64,000 bases of DNA from Acidobacteriota bacterium (GCA_003225315.1 QHZD01000018.1:432299-496298); one strand, 5' to 3'. Counted from the stretch's first letter, positions 45,272 through 55,063 are shown. Numbers and translations: made by a program. Notes: a model not told the origin generated them from the sequence alone.

Positions 45272-47953
45272 TTAGGGTGCGGGAGAAACAATTGAGGTAT
45301 GTGTGGCGCGCCCAATATATTTTTGTATCGTATCGGTTTGGATTCTGCTCCCAAATCCCGTCGCTATGCTACCCACTCGCCACTCTTGTCCCCAGTGTTC
45401 AACGGCGGTGCTGTTGCCATCGCAGGTGGCCAGAGGTGTGTGAGAGGCGTCCTCACCTTGAATCGCATCAGCGAACGCTGAACCAGGTTCGTCAAACCCA
45501 TTCGGGTCTCCTCGCCGCCAGTTTGTTCCGTTGTAGTCGGGAACGACTCCGGTCGTCCAGTTCTCATTTACTGGCATGTGGGAAGGAAGCGTTGAACCCA
45601 ATTGGTCTTTGACAGTGTAATTCACAGTAGTCTTATAACCGTAGTCTTGGTCGCAGGCTGTTATGATTGTGCCTAGCACGGACAGATTCGGGGTGCGGGT
45701 AGTAATCAAGAACGGGGCCGAAGTCTGTCCGTTTGCAGTGGCTGTTAGTGTAACGTCGCCCACGCTTGAGCTAAAAGCTGTGCCGGAACTTAGCACGCTA
45801 ATGGACGACCCCGTAAAGGATGACACGGTAATTTTGTCGCTGCCTGCGGTTATGTTCCACGTGGTCGAGGAATCGCCGCCGTTTGCAGTGAGGTGTGCGG
45901 AGGTTGTGTAGCCGGAAACTGTAAGATTACCAAAATACCAGACTGTATTGGGCCCGGAGACTGTGGGCGTGACGTTGGCGGGGGCTTGGACAGTGGGAGC
46001 GCCTTGGGGGCAAGAAGGCTGCGGACTGCAGAATGTGCCAGTGTAGTTAACGAAGTAGTTGGAGGAACTAAACTGAATGGTTGCGGAGCCGACAGAGACT
46101 CCGGTCACATTGCCGGAACCGTCCACGGTCATGACCGAAGTATTTGAGCTGGACCATGTACCCGGCCCGATTGAACCGACGTTCCCGTAGCAGTCGGTCA
46201 TCTGGGTGGAGCAAGGCATGGTTTCACCGATGACGCAATAAATTGGATTCGGACTAATCCCGAATTGGTTGTAGCCACAGCAGGTAATATAGGTACAGCC
46301 GCAGGTCGCGCTGGAAACGTTGTAGAGACCACCATCGATGACGAGGGTGATATTCTCCTTGGTATCTTTGGCGCTGGCGAAGACGGCACTGCCTTCCTGG
46401 ATGCCCGGCGGAATGACGTTGCCGTCAGCGTCGGGCTTAATTTCGGCGATAAGCATGGCCATGTCGATCATGGTGGAGGCCTGAGCTTCCAGGTGCACTG
46501 GAAGAACGTACTGGCCGGAGCCGTCGCCATAGTAGAAGGTAACGGCAATATCCTGTGCCGCTTCTGTTGGATTCCACAGACTAAACATGGTGTCGTTTCC
46601 GTTGGTAACGCCCCAGTAGTTGGCGAACTTGCTTTGACTGCGGCCCACCCCCTGAGCCCCGACTTCGAAAACGTACGTTCCACTCTGGTCCACGCTGCCA
46701 GAGGCAAGGACTAGGTCACCGGCTTTGCCGACGAACGACGTGGAGAGATTGATCGAGCCGTTGAAATTCTTTAGACTAACGGAGCTGAGCGCGGCTTGAA
46801 TGTCAACTTGCCTGGTTTCGAACGGGGCGAGATGCTTAGCTCGAAGATTCCGAGTGACCGGAGCGTTGCCCTCCATGCTCATCATGTAATTTAGTTGCAA
46901 GCTAACGTCCAAAGGTTTTTCCGTGGTATTGCGGAGGACGAGGTAGGGGCTGAACGTAGTTTCCTTGGGAAAGCCGGGCATCATCATGGGGTCGGGTTTG
47001 CCTACCATCAAGCCAACGGTGGCGTAAGTTATGCCGGTGACAGGAGCGGAACTCATGTCATGCGCCCAAAAGGGAATGTTGGCAGAATAGCCTTCGGCAC
47101 CGTTTTCGAGACCTCCCGTAACTAGCACGCTTCCCGGCTGGCCGATGTATTGGACGCGGATCCCCCCGCTCTTTGATGGGGAGGGATTGCTGGCGAAGTC
47201 TTCCAAATGGAACATCTGGGTAGTATGCGCGGAAAGGCTGATCGTGTGTGCGGCTTGCGGTTCATCCCCTTCATCCCCGTGGGCGACGAGCTGCACGCTG
47301 GCTTGCGTGTCGGCCTCGGTTACGTTGCTGAGAGCGATCCAGCCCGAAACGCCCGGGTCGTGCTTCCACCAGAGGCCTTCAAGGGTTTGCTGCATTGCGT
47401 CGCCCCTGGGCTCCAAGAAGGGAGAAGTATAGCTCAAGCTGCGCGAAGCGTCGATTACGGCCATTGATGCGGTCACATGACCGGGCGAGGGGTAGCTGTA
47501 GATTAGGGCAGCGCTGCCAAATTGCGAGGTGTGACTTGCGGTCGCAGGAGGCGCGGCGGCCAAGGCATCGTTGATATTTACCGTGGCAACTCCGGAGACG
47601 GCCACGTGAACCGAGGCAAGCATATAGGGAGTTCCGTCAGCCATGAAGAGCACGGGAGTCACGTCCATGGGCGCGACGACCAAAACATTTTTGATGCGAA
47701 TGGTGGAGACAAAGCTGCCGTCGGTGCGCCAGAGGCCCGAGTAGAGGGTGTAAGTCTTGTTCGCTTGGGCGGGAGTGCTCGCGGGGCGGGATGCTTGCAC
47801 GCGGTTTGATCGCGGAAGGATTGCATCATTGGCGGCAACGGAAGCGAGCGTGAACGCAACAGCCGCAAGGATTGCCGTGCCAGCCGCCAAGAATAAACGA
47901 GTCCGATTTGAACGTATTCTCTTTCCTACCGAACTTGCGAAGTGCTTGAACAT
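45272..47953 (-). CDS. Large exported surface protein with Big-type Ig domain and Cys-rich patch
   Basis: 893 residues; AGGAG before the ATG. A hydrophobic signal/anchor at about 18-42. Residues 65-560 are beta-rich with repeated Asn/Thr-rich strands (LYSGLWRTDGSFVSTIRIKN, ENGAEGYSANIPFWAHD, LVLRNTTEKPLDVSLQL). A Cys-rich patch follows (SATCGCTYITCCGYN, ETMPCSTQMTDC), then a Big_2-like bacterial Ig segment (WSSSNTSVMTVDGSGNVTGV) and another Ig-like region. No enzyme motif. It is probably a cell-surface adhesive or structural protein. The C-terminal third is duplicated at 43332. Confidence 0.75.
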   Translation of the reverse strand: MFKHFASSVGKRIRSNRTRLFLAAGTAILAAVAFTLASVAANDAILPRSNRVQASRPASTPAQANKTYTLYSGLWRTDGSFVSTIRIKNVLVVAPMDVTPVLFMADGTPYMLASVHVAVSGVATVNINDALAAAPPATASHTSQFGSAALIYSYPSPGHVTASMAVIDASRSLSYTSPFLEPRGDAMQQTLEGLWWKHDPGVSGWIALSNVTEADTQASVQLVAHGDEGDEPQAAHTISLSAHTTQMFHLEDFASNPSPSKSGGIRVQYIGQPGSVLVTGGLENGAEGYSANIPFWAHDMSSAPVTGITYATVGLMVGKPDPMMMPGFPKETTFSPYLVLRNTTEKPLDVSLQLNYMMSMEGNAPVTRNLRAKHLAPFETRQVDIQAALSSVSLKNFNGSINLSTSFVGKAGDLVLASGSVDQSGTYVFEVGAQGVGRSQSKFANYWGVTNGNDTMFSLWNPTEAAQDIAVTFYYGDGSGQYVLPVHLEAQASTMIDMAMLIAEIKPDADGNVIPPGIQEGSAVFASAKDTKENITLVIDGGLYNVSSATCGCTYITCCGYNQFGISPNPIYCVIGETMPCSTQMTDCYGNVGSIGPGTWSSSNTSVMTVDGSGNVTGVSVGSATIQFSSSNYFVNYTGTFCSPQPSCPQGAPTVQAPANVTPTVSGPNTVWYFGNLTVSGYTTSAHLTANGGDSSTTWNITAGSDKITVSSFTGSSISVLSSGTAFSSSVGDVTLTATANGQTSAPFLITTRTPNLSVLGTIITACDQDYGYKTTVNYTVKDQLGSTLPSHMPVNENWTTGVVPDYNGTNWRRGDPNGFDEPGSAFADAIQGEDASHTPLATCDGNSTAVEHWGQEWRVGSIATGFGSRIQTDTIQKYIGRATHTSIVSPAP

Positions 47954-47993
47954 GGTCTCCTCCGATTACGTGTGCCGGGCATGAACGAGAAAT

Positions 47994-49586
47994 TTAATTG
48001 GGACCGTGAGAGGGCATTTTGGGCCGGCCGTTTTCGTCAACGACCGGGCTGGTGGTTTGCGATGGCAGGACTTGCAAGGTTTTGAGAAATTCGATGAGGC
48101 AATCGCGGTCGAAAGGGCTGAGGGCTTCGAAGGCTTGGCGTGAGGCGAGAGCTTCGCCGGAATGGGCGAGGACGGCTTCGCGCATGGTGGTGAATTTGCC
48201 GTGGTGCATGAAGGGGCCGGAATTGGCCGTGCCCCAGAGCTTGCGAGTGATGAACTTGGTGTTGCCCTGGAAGAAGGCGGCCGAACCGGCGGGCTGATTC
48301 TGGTCGAGCGGTTCGGCGTTGGGGTCAGATGGGCCCGTTGTGATGTCGTGGAGTTTCAAGTCTGTGAACGCAGGAACCCAGACGACGCCATGCGGGTCGG
48401 GCTTGAGGCGGGGGCCGGGAAGATCATCGCTGGTGAGGTCAACGGCGAGTGATGGCGCGTCGCCGACGCGCAGATTGCCGGAAGCGTTGTAGGGATTCGG
48501 TTCGGAATAAATCCAACCGTTGTTTGTCAAAGGAAGTTCGGGGATGTGGCAGTTGACGCAGCCGATTTCTGAAAAACGCTGCTCACCGATGCGCACAGCC
48601 TTTTCGATTTCCGGACCGTTGGGGATAACTCGTCCGGGAACGGGCAGCGTCGCCTGGTAGAGCGTGACGGCGGTGACATCGGCGGTCGTAAGTTCGTTGA
48701 CGAAACCGTCGGCGTCTTCGTCGACTCCCAGGCCAAAGCGCTCTTCCGCCTGGATTCCGTGGTGCTGATTGAAGGCGTTGATGGTGAACTGACGAAGAGA
48801 AATTGCGGCGCCAGCCTGATGAAACGGCATGATGACCAAACTGGAAGGATGGCGGGAATCCGGTGAGGCCAAACTTGGAGTGGGCAATCCTTGAACGCGG
48901 GACGTGTCCCAGGTTCCATCCACGCCACGGGCCAAGACGCCGAAAGACACGCCCTTCGTAACGAGAGCTTTGGAAGCGCCAGAAGGGATGGAGTCACGAA
49001 TGGCTTGAAGATCGGCGGTCATCTGGCGGGCGAGCATTTCGATGAAGCCAGAACCGTTCATGCCAATGGTTTTGCGCTCATTGGCGAAGGTTTGCTGAGT
49101 GACGAAGCTGCCGCGCTCGTCGAGAGCGCCCGCAGTGGCCATACTGTCGCTGTGATTGAACGAAATGAAATCGAAACGCTGGCCGAGAACGAAGACATTC
49201 GTTACGCGGTCGCCGCCTCCTCCTGTGGATGGGAGGTTGTGGCAGCCGGAGCAAGAGTTGGCGTCAGGCCCGGAGAGGCGATTGAAATTGAAAGGGAAAA
49301 CCAGCGGAGTGGAAGGATCGGAGAGCCTAGCGCCGTTTGCGGTGCCCTTGGAAAGGGGCCGGCCAGCGCCTTCTTGAGCGGTCCAGCGCGCGGTGAATAA
49401 TTTTTCGCCAAAGGCAAGGAGTTGAGGGATGGAGAACTGCAATTCGTCGCCGTCCTGCAAGTGGCGGGGAACGGCTACTTCGCGGCCGATCTGCGAAGGC
49501 GCGTTTTGTGCCCTTGCGGCGAAAGCCAACAAGCAGAACGAGAATAGAACGGCCAACGTGGTTGGCCACCTGCGAGGACGGCGCAC
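47994..49586 (-). CDS. Di-heme c-type cytochrome oxidoreductase (thiol oxidoreductase/cytochrome peroxidase-like)
   Basis: 530 residues from GTG 49586 (GGGAG upstream). Signal peptide 1-27. Two haem c sites: SCSGCH (112-116) and GCVNCH (343-347). The C-terminal GPFMHHGKFTTMREAVLAHSG and FDRDCLIEFLKTL are typical of the di-heme DHOR family. Candidate distal ligands are the Met/His of MHHGKF. Periplasmic electron transfer or peroxide/thiol oxidation is likely. The start has a perfect TTGACA promoter 150 bp upstream. Confidence 0.88.
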   Translation of the reverse strand: MRRPRRWPTTLAVLFSFCLLAFAARAQNAPSQIGREVAVPRHLQDGDELQFSIPQLLAFGEKLFTARWTAQEGAGRPLSKGTANGARLSDPSTPLVFPFNFNRLSGPDANSCSGCHNLPSTGGGGDRVTNVFVLGQRFDFISFNHSDSMATAGALDERGSFVTQQTFANERKTIGMNGSGFIEMLARQMTADLQAIRDSIPSGASKALVTKGVSFGVLARGVDGTWDTSRVQGLPTPSLASPDSRHPSSLVIMPFHQAGAAISLRQFTINAFNQHHGIQAEERFGLGVDEDADGFVNELTTADVTAVTLYQATLPVPGRVIPNGPEIEKAVRIGEQRFSEIGCVNCHIPELPLTNNGWIYSEPNPYNASGNLRVGDAPSLAVDLTSDDLPGPRLKPDPHGVVWVPAFTDLKLHDITTGPSDPNAEPLDQNQPAGSAAFFQGNTKFITRKLWGTANSGPFMHHGKFTTMREAVLAHSGEALASRQAFEALSPFDRDCLIEFLKTLQVLPSQTTSPVVDENGRPKMPSHGPN

Positions 49587-49714
49587 GGTCGCGTCTCCCA
49601 GGCTGGGCGAACGTGAACTCGAACCTGAACTTACTAACTAACGAACATGGACATCAGCGGGGAAGAACCAGGGGAGGCTGAGGAACCGATGGAGCCCGCG
49701 CTAATTCGCGGCGC

Positions 49715-49744
49715 AGAATAATTTTTTGCTTGGAGTTTTGTCAA
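49715..49744 (-). promoter_or_regulatory. Promoter of the di-heme oxidoreductase gene
   Basis: On the minus strand TTGACA (49744-49739), 18 bp, TATTCT (49720-49715). About 130 bp upstream of the GTG start. Confidence 0.6.
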
Positions 49745-49823
49745 TCCGGTGAATACTTCAAAAAAAGTACTAGCTGAGATTAGTACTGCATCTTTTTGGC
49801 AATACTGAAGAAATACCGTAAAG

Positions 49824-49961
49824 ACTAGAATCCATCTCATAAATCAGAGGCCCGGGAAAGTCCGGGATGCTTCAGGGGCTAAAGCCCACTTTTTCTGAAG
49901 CGTTTTCGGCACGGCTGAAGCCGTGCCCTCCTAAAGAGCCATTTATGAGATGGCTTCTAGT
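49824..49961. mobile_element. MITE-like element, 138 bp with 21-bp terminal inverted repeats
   Basis: Terminal inverted repeats at 49824-49844 and 49941-49961 match at 20 of 21 positions; the core reads CCATCTCATAAAT on the left and ATTTATGAGATGG on the right. Inside are REP-like palindromes: GCTTCAG...CTGAAGC enclosing GGGCTAAAGCCC (49869-49901) and GGCACGGC-TGAA-GCCGTGCC (49908-49927). No coding frame. A non-autonomous mobile element or a composite REP is the best reading; no target duplication is evident. Confidence 0.55.
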
Positions 49962-49979
49962 ATCGTGCGCACGACGAGG

Positions 49980-50036
49980 CTATTCGGCGCGGAGGGCTTC
50001 GACGGGGTCGACGGCGGAGGCGCGGCGCGAGGCATT
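49980..50036 (-). pseudogene. 18-codon remnant of an ADOP permease 3' end
   Basis: On the minus strand, directly behind the stop of the TonB receptor gene, the DNA encodes NASRRASAVDPVEALRAE and a TAG. That is the end of the permease at 52466 (SRRASAVDPVEALRAE). The remnant shares 44 identical bases with that gene. It shows that a permease gene once ended here. Confidence 0.75.
49987..50030. repeat. 44-bp direct repeat, left copy
   Basis: Identical to 52473-52516. The two copies flank the whole TonB receptor gene in direct orientation and both encode a permease C-terminus. Confidence 0.85.
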
Positions 50037-52327
50037 CAGAAATCGAGACTGAGGCCGAGCGTCGGCGTGATGGGCAAGCCCGGATTAGTAAAGAGAGCGG
50101 GTGGAGCTGGCGGCGGGTTGATCACGAAGGCGAACAGTCGCGGATTATTGTGATTCGTGGTGTTCAAGACTTCGCCATAGAGGCTGATTTTTGCTTTGCG
50201 TAGCGACCAGGACTTGTCGGCGCGCAAGTCAAGACGCTCGTAAGGTCCGATGCGAACTGTCGAAAGAAACATTACCGCAGGGAATCCTGAGCCGTAAAAG
50301 GCCTTGGCGCTGACCCGTACGTTTGGCCTGAGACGATAGCTTCCAAAGATGTTCGCTGTGTGTCGCTGATCTTGCAATGTCGGTTCATACGGCTGGTTCA
50401 GTCCAACGGGAGAAAAAGGCGGAGGTAAAGAAACTTGATAGGTCCGAGACTTGGCGAAGACAAGCGTGTACCCAATCCAGCCCGAGAGGCGGTTTTCGCT
50501 GCGACGCTGGAGGATGAACTGCACGCCCCGGGAATAATCTCGGCCGAAAAGCGCGGAAGGCTTAAGAAGAGCGGACGGGGAGGTGAGGCTGGCGAAGGAA
50601 TACAGATCCGCTCGATCTTCGTTCTGCCTGTCAAACGCCTCGATTCGGAAACGCGAGCGCTCCCCCAACCTCTGATCAACCGCGAACAAGAAATGAGAAG
50701 AAGAAAGCGGCAGGCTGCCAAATCCGAGGAACGATGCTCCGTTTGAGATTGCGAAGGAAACGCCGGCGCGCGTGGGCAACTGTGCGTACTGTCCCCAGCC
50801 CGCTTCCAACTGGGTGTTCGGAGCGACGCGCAGCGTCACGGAGGACTGGCCGCTGAACGGTTGGACTCGGAGAGTGTCGAGCCTGCCCCAGCGGAAACCG
50901 CCCTGCAACCGGAGGCGGTCTTTCCAAAACTGGATGGACTGCTGAACGTAGGCGTCCTGACGAAGATCGGAAAACTGAAACGAGACGAAGATCGGCGCTT
51001 GACCGGTGACGAAAGTGTCGGAAGCGAAAGCTTGGCTTGGGCGGCGTAGTGAGTATCCAGCCTGCAGGATGGCCCGCGGGCGCCAGCCCCAGGAAAAGTT
51101 GGTCCCGGCCGACCGCTCATAGTCCCGCGACTTGTCGATCAACTGAGCAGAGGCGTTGTCTTCTTCAAAGCGCGTAGACACGTAAGCACCGTAAACATCC
51201 AGGACGAGATTGGAGGAAGGACTCCAGCGCCAACCCAGGCGGCCAATAGCGAGATCATTGACGCCCTTGCGAAGCTCCGTCGGTGGGGAAGTTGGCGGCA
51301 GATTCGGATCATCAATGCTGAGCCGGCCTCCCGTGACCAGGAAGCTAAGAGTCTGCGCGGGAGTGAGATTGTAGGTGAGCTTGACGTCGGCGTCGTAAAA
51401 ACCATCCTGGGAAAAGCGCGTACTGCCCACAGCATTCACCAAGTAGCCGATGTAGCTTTTGCGCGCGTCGACCAACCAAGTTCCTTTGTGACCAAGGCCG
51501 CCTTCGCCGAGGATCTCGCTATAACCGAGGCCTGCGGAACCGTGGAAATGTGGCGGGCCCTCGCTTCCTGTTCTCGTGCGAATGGCCAAAGCAGCGCCGA
51601 TGCCGTCCGCATAGCGAACCGGATATGCCACGGGGATCAGGCGGATGTCTTCGACATCATTCCCGGTAAACAGGCTGAGGCTCGGTGCGTCCGCCGTATT
51701 TGCGACAGTGTGGATCAGATTGGGTACCAGGACGTCGTCCACATAAATGCCGACCTGGGAATACGGAGCGCCCATCACGCTGAATTGAGCCAGGAAATCA
51801 TTGTTGGCGGACGGGGAGACGCCGGGGAGGGCCTGCAAAGAGCGGAAAGGATCGTCGGCCAGAACCGTTGCGGTCTGGCGAAGCTCACTGCTGGTGAGGG
51901 TAAGGTCGCCCACCGCAGGCCAGTCTTTTGCTTCAAAGACATCCCCTTTCACCTCGACGCGTTCGGTTAATCGAAAGTTTTCGGGCGCGAGACTAATGAC
52001 GAACTCTTTTGCTTCGTCCAGGGATGCCAATTGGACGGAAACCTGGAAGGAGCGGTAGCCGACGCCACTCGCCTGCAGCACATAGGCTCCCGCAGGGAGA
52101 TGGGAAAAGCGGAACTTTCCGTCTGGCCCGGTGACTGTTGTGATGCTGGTTCCCAGAAGCGCCACCTGGATCTTGGCCAGTGGCTCGCCACCCTGGGCAT
52201 TTGTGACAATGCCGCTCACGTCCGCCGCCGGAACAGGAATAGCCATCGCCAGAGAACCGAGAAAAAGCAAAAGCGCAGCTCTGCAAAACTGCCGAAACCG
52301 TTGAGCCACCACCGGGTTACAACTCAT
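50036..52327 (-). CDS. TonB-dependent receptor with carboxypeptidase-regulatory domain
   Basis: 763 residues from ATG 52327. Signal peptide about 1-34. Carboxypeptidase-regulatory-like domain (DVSGIVTNAQGGEPLAKIQV, GPDGKFRFSHLPAGAYVLQA), plug (SSELRQTATVLADDPFRSLQ, QVGIYVDDVLVPNLIHTV, DVEDIRLIPVAYPVRYADG), beta-barrel and aromatic end LGLSLDF. It is shorter than the Oar-like receptor at 35038 and closer to classic TonB receptors. It is flanked by identical permease-derived repeats, lies downstream of a full permease on the same strand, and may be a later insertion into a permease array. Confidence 0.9.
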   Translation of the reverse strand: MSCNPVVAQRFRQFCRAALLLFLGSLAMAIPVPAADVSGIVTNAQGGEPLAKIQVALLGTSITTVTGPDGKFRFSHLPAGAYVLQASGVGYRSFQVSVQLASLDEAKEFVISLAPENFRLTERVEVKGDVFEAKDWPAVGDLTLTSSELRQTATVLADDPFRSLQALPGVSPSANNDFLAQFSVMGAPYSQVGIYVDDVLVPNLIHTVANTADAPSLSLFTGNDVEDIRLIPVAYPVRYADGIGAALAIRTRTGSEGPPHFHGSAGLGYSEILGEGGLGHKGTWLVDARKSYIGYLVNAVGSTRFSQDGFYDADVKLTYNLTPAQTLSFLVTGGRLSIDDPNLPPTSPPTELRKGVNDLAIGRLGWRWSPSSNLVLDVYGAYVSTRFEEDNASAQLIDKSRDYERSAGTNFSWGWRPRAILQAGYSLRRPSQAFASDTFVTGQAPIFVSFQFSDLRQDAYVQQSIQFWKDRLRLQGGFRWGRLDTLRVQPFSGQSSVTLRVAPNTQLEAGWGQYAQLPTRAGVSFAISNGASFLGFGSLPLSSSHFLFAVDQRLGERSRFRIEAFDRQNEDRADLYSFASLTSPSALLKPSALFGRDYSRGVQFILQRRSENRLSGWIGYTLVFAKSRTYQVSLPPPFSPVGLNQPYEPTLQDQRHTANIFGSYRLRPNVRVSAKAFYGSGFPAVMFLSTVRIGPYERLDLRADKSWSLRKAKISLYGEVLNTTNHNNPRLFAFVINPPPAPPALFTNPGLPITPTLGLSLDF

Positions 52328-52465
52328 GACACCCCGCCTTTTAACGATCGGGCAAACAGCAAAGACCAATACACTTCGAATTCAAGATGAGCCAACCGGT
52401 ATTTGGGTTGCACACACGTGGGGAGGGATCGAGGCAAATACGGCCCGCACGCTGCGGAGTTGGGC

Positions 52466-54937
52466 CTACTCTGCGCGGAGGGCTTCGACGGGGTCGACGG
52501 CGGAGGCGCGGCGCGAAGGCAAATAGCTGGCGAGGAACGCGGTGGCGACAAGGCCGAGCGAAGCGGCGCCATAGGCGATGGGATCGACGGGGCTCACTTT
52601 GAATAGGAGCGAAGACATCAAGCGCATGACGATGATGGCCACAACGAGGCCACACGCTACGCCGATACCGGTCAGCGAAAGTCCGTGGCGAACGAACATG
52701 CCGGTGAGCGTCTGGTGCTGCGCGCCGAGAGCCATGCGAATGCCGATTTCGCGGGTGCGTTGAGAGACGGAATAGGCGATAACGCCGTAGATGCCGACGA
52801 CGCCAAGCAACAACGCCATGCAGCCGGCAACACCGAGCATGATGAGGGTGAAGGAAGTTCGCGCCATGGAGCGCTTGTAGAAGAAGTCCAGAGAGTGAAC
52901 GGCGGCGAGAGGAAGATTCGGATTCAGGGACCAGACCGCTTGGCGGACTTCGTTGAGGAAACTTTGCGAGCCGGTGCGGGAGCTGCGAAGGACGAAGGCC
53001 ACGTCGCGCATGGACATGGTGTCGTCGCTTTCAAAATGATCCATCAGGAGAGGCCAATAAACGATAGTTGGAGCGGGTTTGCTGACGCCTTCATCGTAAA
53101 CGTCGCCCACGACACCGATAATTTCCCGCCAGTCACCCTTGGTGCCGACACGGATACGCTTGCCGAGCGCGGCGGCGGGGTCATGCCAAAGTTCGCGAGC
53201 CATGTTTTCAGACACCATGGCGACGGAGATTTTCTTGTAGGTGTCGTTCCAGGTGATTTTTCGGCCGGCCACCAGGGGCGTGCCGACAGTATCCAGGTAT
53301 TCCTGCGAAATGAAACGGAAGGTGCGAAGCGGAGGAAGCTGGCCTTCGGCATCAGTGTGGCCCTCAACGAAGATGGGATCGTGCCAGCCTCCGCCGGTCA
53401 TGGGGAGCATGGAGACGACTCCCGCGGACGCGACGCCCGGAATCGCGGCAAGCCGGTGCAAGATTTCCTCTTCCGTGCGGGCGACCTGTTCGTTCTCTTT
53501 GACCATGGTGCTGGGAATCGAAATGCGGAAAGTTTGTAAAGAAGCAGGGCCGGAAAATCCGGGATTGACGTTGGCGAGGGCGCGGAAAGTTCGAATCATC
53601 AGGCCGGAGCAAATTAAAAGGACGAGCGCGAGAGCGACTTGCACGACGACGAGGACGCTGCGCGCGCGATGCTGCTCCTTGCTCTGGCTAAGGGCGCGGC
53701 CACCCTCGCGGATGCCAGTGCTGAGGCGCACTCCGGCGTACTTGAAGATGGGAATGGAGCCAAACAGGATGCTCGCGAGAAGTGAAATCAAAAGTGTGAA
53801 GAGCAGGACACGCCCATCAATGCCGATCTCGCGAACGCGAGGAAGTCCCGCGGGAGCGATGGCTGCAAGAACGCGCAACGTGGCGTAAGCGAGGCCCAAT
53901 CCAACGGTGCTGCCGAGCAATCCGAGAATGACACTTTCGAGCAGGAGATTGGCAGCGATGCGTGCGCGGCTGGCGCCCAAAGCGCCGCGAACGGCAAGTT
54001 CCTGTCGGCGGCCTTCGACGCGGACGAGAAGCAAGTTGGCGACGTTGGCGCAGGCGATCAGCAGCACCATGCCGATCGAGCCCATCAGGACCCAGAGGAC
54101 GCTGCCAACATCGCCGACGACATCGCGCTTAAGGGGACGCGCGTTGGGACCGATGTGAGCATCTTCGAAAAGCTTGAGGCTGAAACCTGGAGGCGCAGCA
54201 AAAGAACTCATAACGATGGGCAGCATGCGAGCAATGTCGGTGTTGACCTGTTCGATGGTGACGCCTGGCTTGAGCCTGGCGAGACCCTCGTAGCTAAAGT
54301 TGCCTAGGTGGGTTTTGGCGCGCTCAAACTGGAACGGGATGATTACGCCGGGCTCTTCCCAGTCCAAGAAGTGAAATCGCTGAGGCAGGACGCCAATGAT
54401 TTGGCGGGATTTGCCGTCCACGATGATATTGCGACCGACGACGGAAACATCGCCGCCAAATTTGCGGCGCCAATAGCCGTAAAAAAGCATGACGGTTTCG
54501 GGGGCCCCCGGCGAATCATCTTGCTTGGTAAAGCTGCGGCCCAGCAGGGGAGGCATGCCGAGGAGCGGAAGAGCGCCATCCGTGACGCGCAAGGCACGAA
54601 CTTGTTCTGGTTCGGCCACGCCGGTCACGCTCACGGAGTCGCCCGCGTAAAGACCGAGATCCTGGAGGGTGCGATTTTGGTCGCGGAAGATGAAGTAGTC
54701 GGAGGGGGACAGCTCGAATTCTTTGAGATTGATCCCGGGCGCGGTAAGCCAGACACCGATGAGCTCGTCGGGTTTGGGATAGGGCAAGGGCTTGAGCAAG
54801 ACTCCTTCTAGGACGCTGAAGACGACGGTGTTGGCCCCTACACCGGCGGCCAGCGTGATGAGCGTGATGACCGTGAACATGGGGGCGCGGCCAAGCCGTC
54901 GAAGAACTTGCTTGAGCTCGTTCTTAAAAGATCCCAT
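52466..54937 (-). CDS. MacB/FtsX-type ABC permease (ADOP type without the cytosolic head)
   Basis: 823 residues; GGAGGG lies upstream of the ATG. It starts directly near TM1 (LKQVLRRLGRAPMFTVITLI, GVGANTVVFSVLEGV) and lacks the ESHLQ-type head of the two other permeases. MacB domain, FtsX helices (IACANVANLLLVRVEGRRQE, LAVRGALGASRARIAANLLL), a second half ([20 protein letters not shown]) and end SRRASAVDPVEALRAE. No ATPase or PadR gene is beside it. The substrate is unknown. Confidence 0.92.
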   Translation of the reverse strand: MGSFKNELKQVLRRLGRAPMFTVITLITLAAGVGANTVVFSVLEGVLLKPLPYPKPDELIGVWLTAPGINLKEFELSPSDYFIFRDQNRTLQDLGLYAGDSVSVTGVAEPEQVRALRVTDGALPLLGMPPLLGRSFTKQDDSPGAPETVMLFYGYWRRKFGGDVSVVGRNIIVDGKSRQIIGVLPQRFHFLDWEEPGVIIPFQFERAKTHLGNFSYEGLARLKPGVTIEQVNTDIARMLPIVMSSFAAPPGFSLKLFEDAHIGPNARPLKRDVVGDVGSVLWVLMGSIGMVLLIACANVANLLLVRVEGRRQELAVRGALGASRARIAANLLLESVILGLLGSTVGLGLAYATLRVLAAIAPAGLPRVREIGIDGRVLLFTLLISLLASILFGSIPIFKYAGVRLSTGIREGGRALSQSKEQHRARSVLVVVQVALALVLLICSGLMIRTFRALANVNPGFSGPASLQTFRISIPSTMVKENEQVARTEEEILHRLAAIPGVASAGVVSMLPMTGGGWHDPIFVEGHTDAEGQLPPLRTFRFISQEYLDTVGTPLVAGRKITWNDTYKKISVAMVSENMARELWHDPAAALGKRIRVGTKGDWREIIGVVGDVYDEGVSKPAPTIVYWPLLMDHFESDDTMSMRDVAFVLRSSRTGSQSFLNEVRQAVWSLNPNLPLAAVHSLDFFYKRSMARTSFTLIMLGVAGCMALLLGVVGIYGVIAYSVSQRTREIGIRMALGAQHQTLTGMFVRHGLSLTGIGVACGLVVAIIVMRLMSSLLFKVSPVDPIAYGAASLGLVATAFLASYLPSRRASAVDPVEALRAE
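52473..52516. repeat. 44-bp direct repeat, right copy
   Basis: Identical to 49987-50030; it lies in the last codons of the intact permease gene. Confidence 0.85.
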
Positions 54938-55063
54938 GTCCTACCCTCCGCGCATGCCCGCTCATTGAAAGAGACACTTTGTTTGGCTGGTCAAAAGAGT
55001 GATACGACAGAGGGCCGGAGAAGTTCCCTGGAATTTTGGCACACGCGGCCGAAGTTGGATAGT

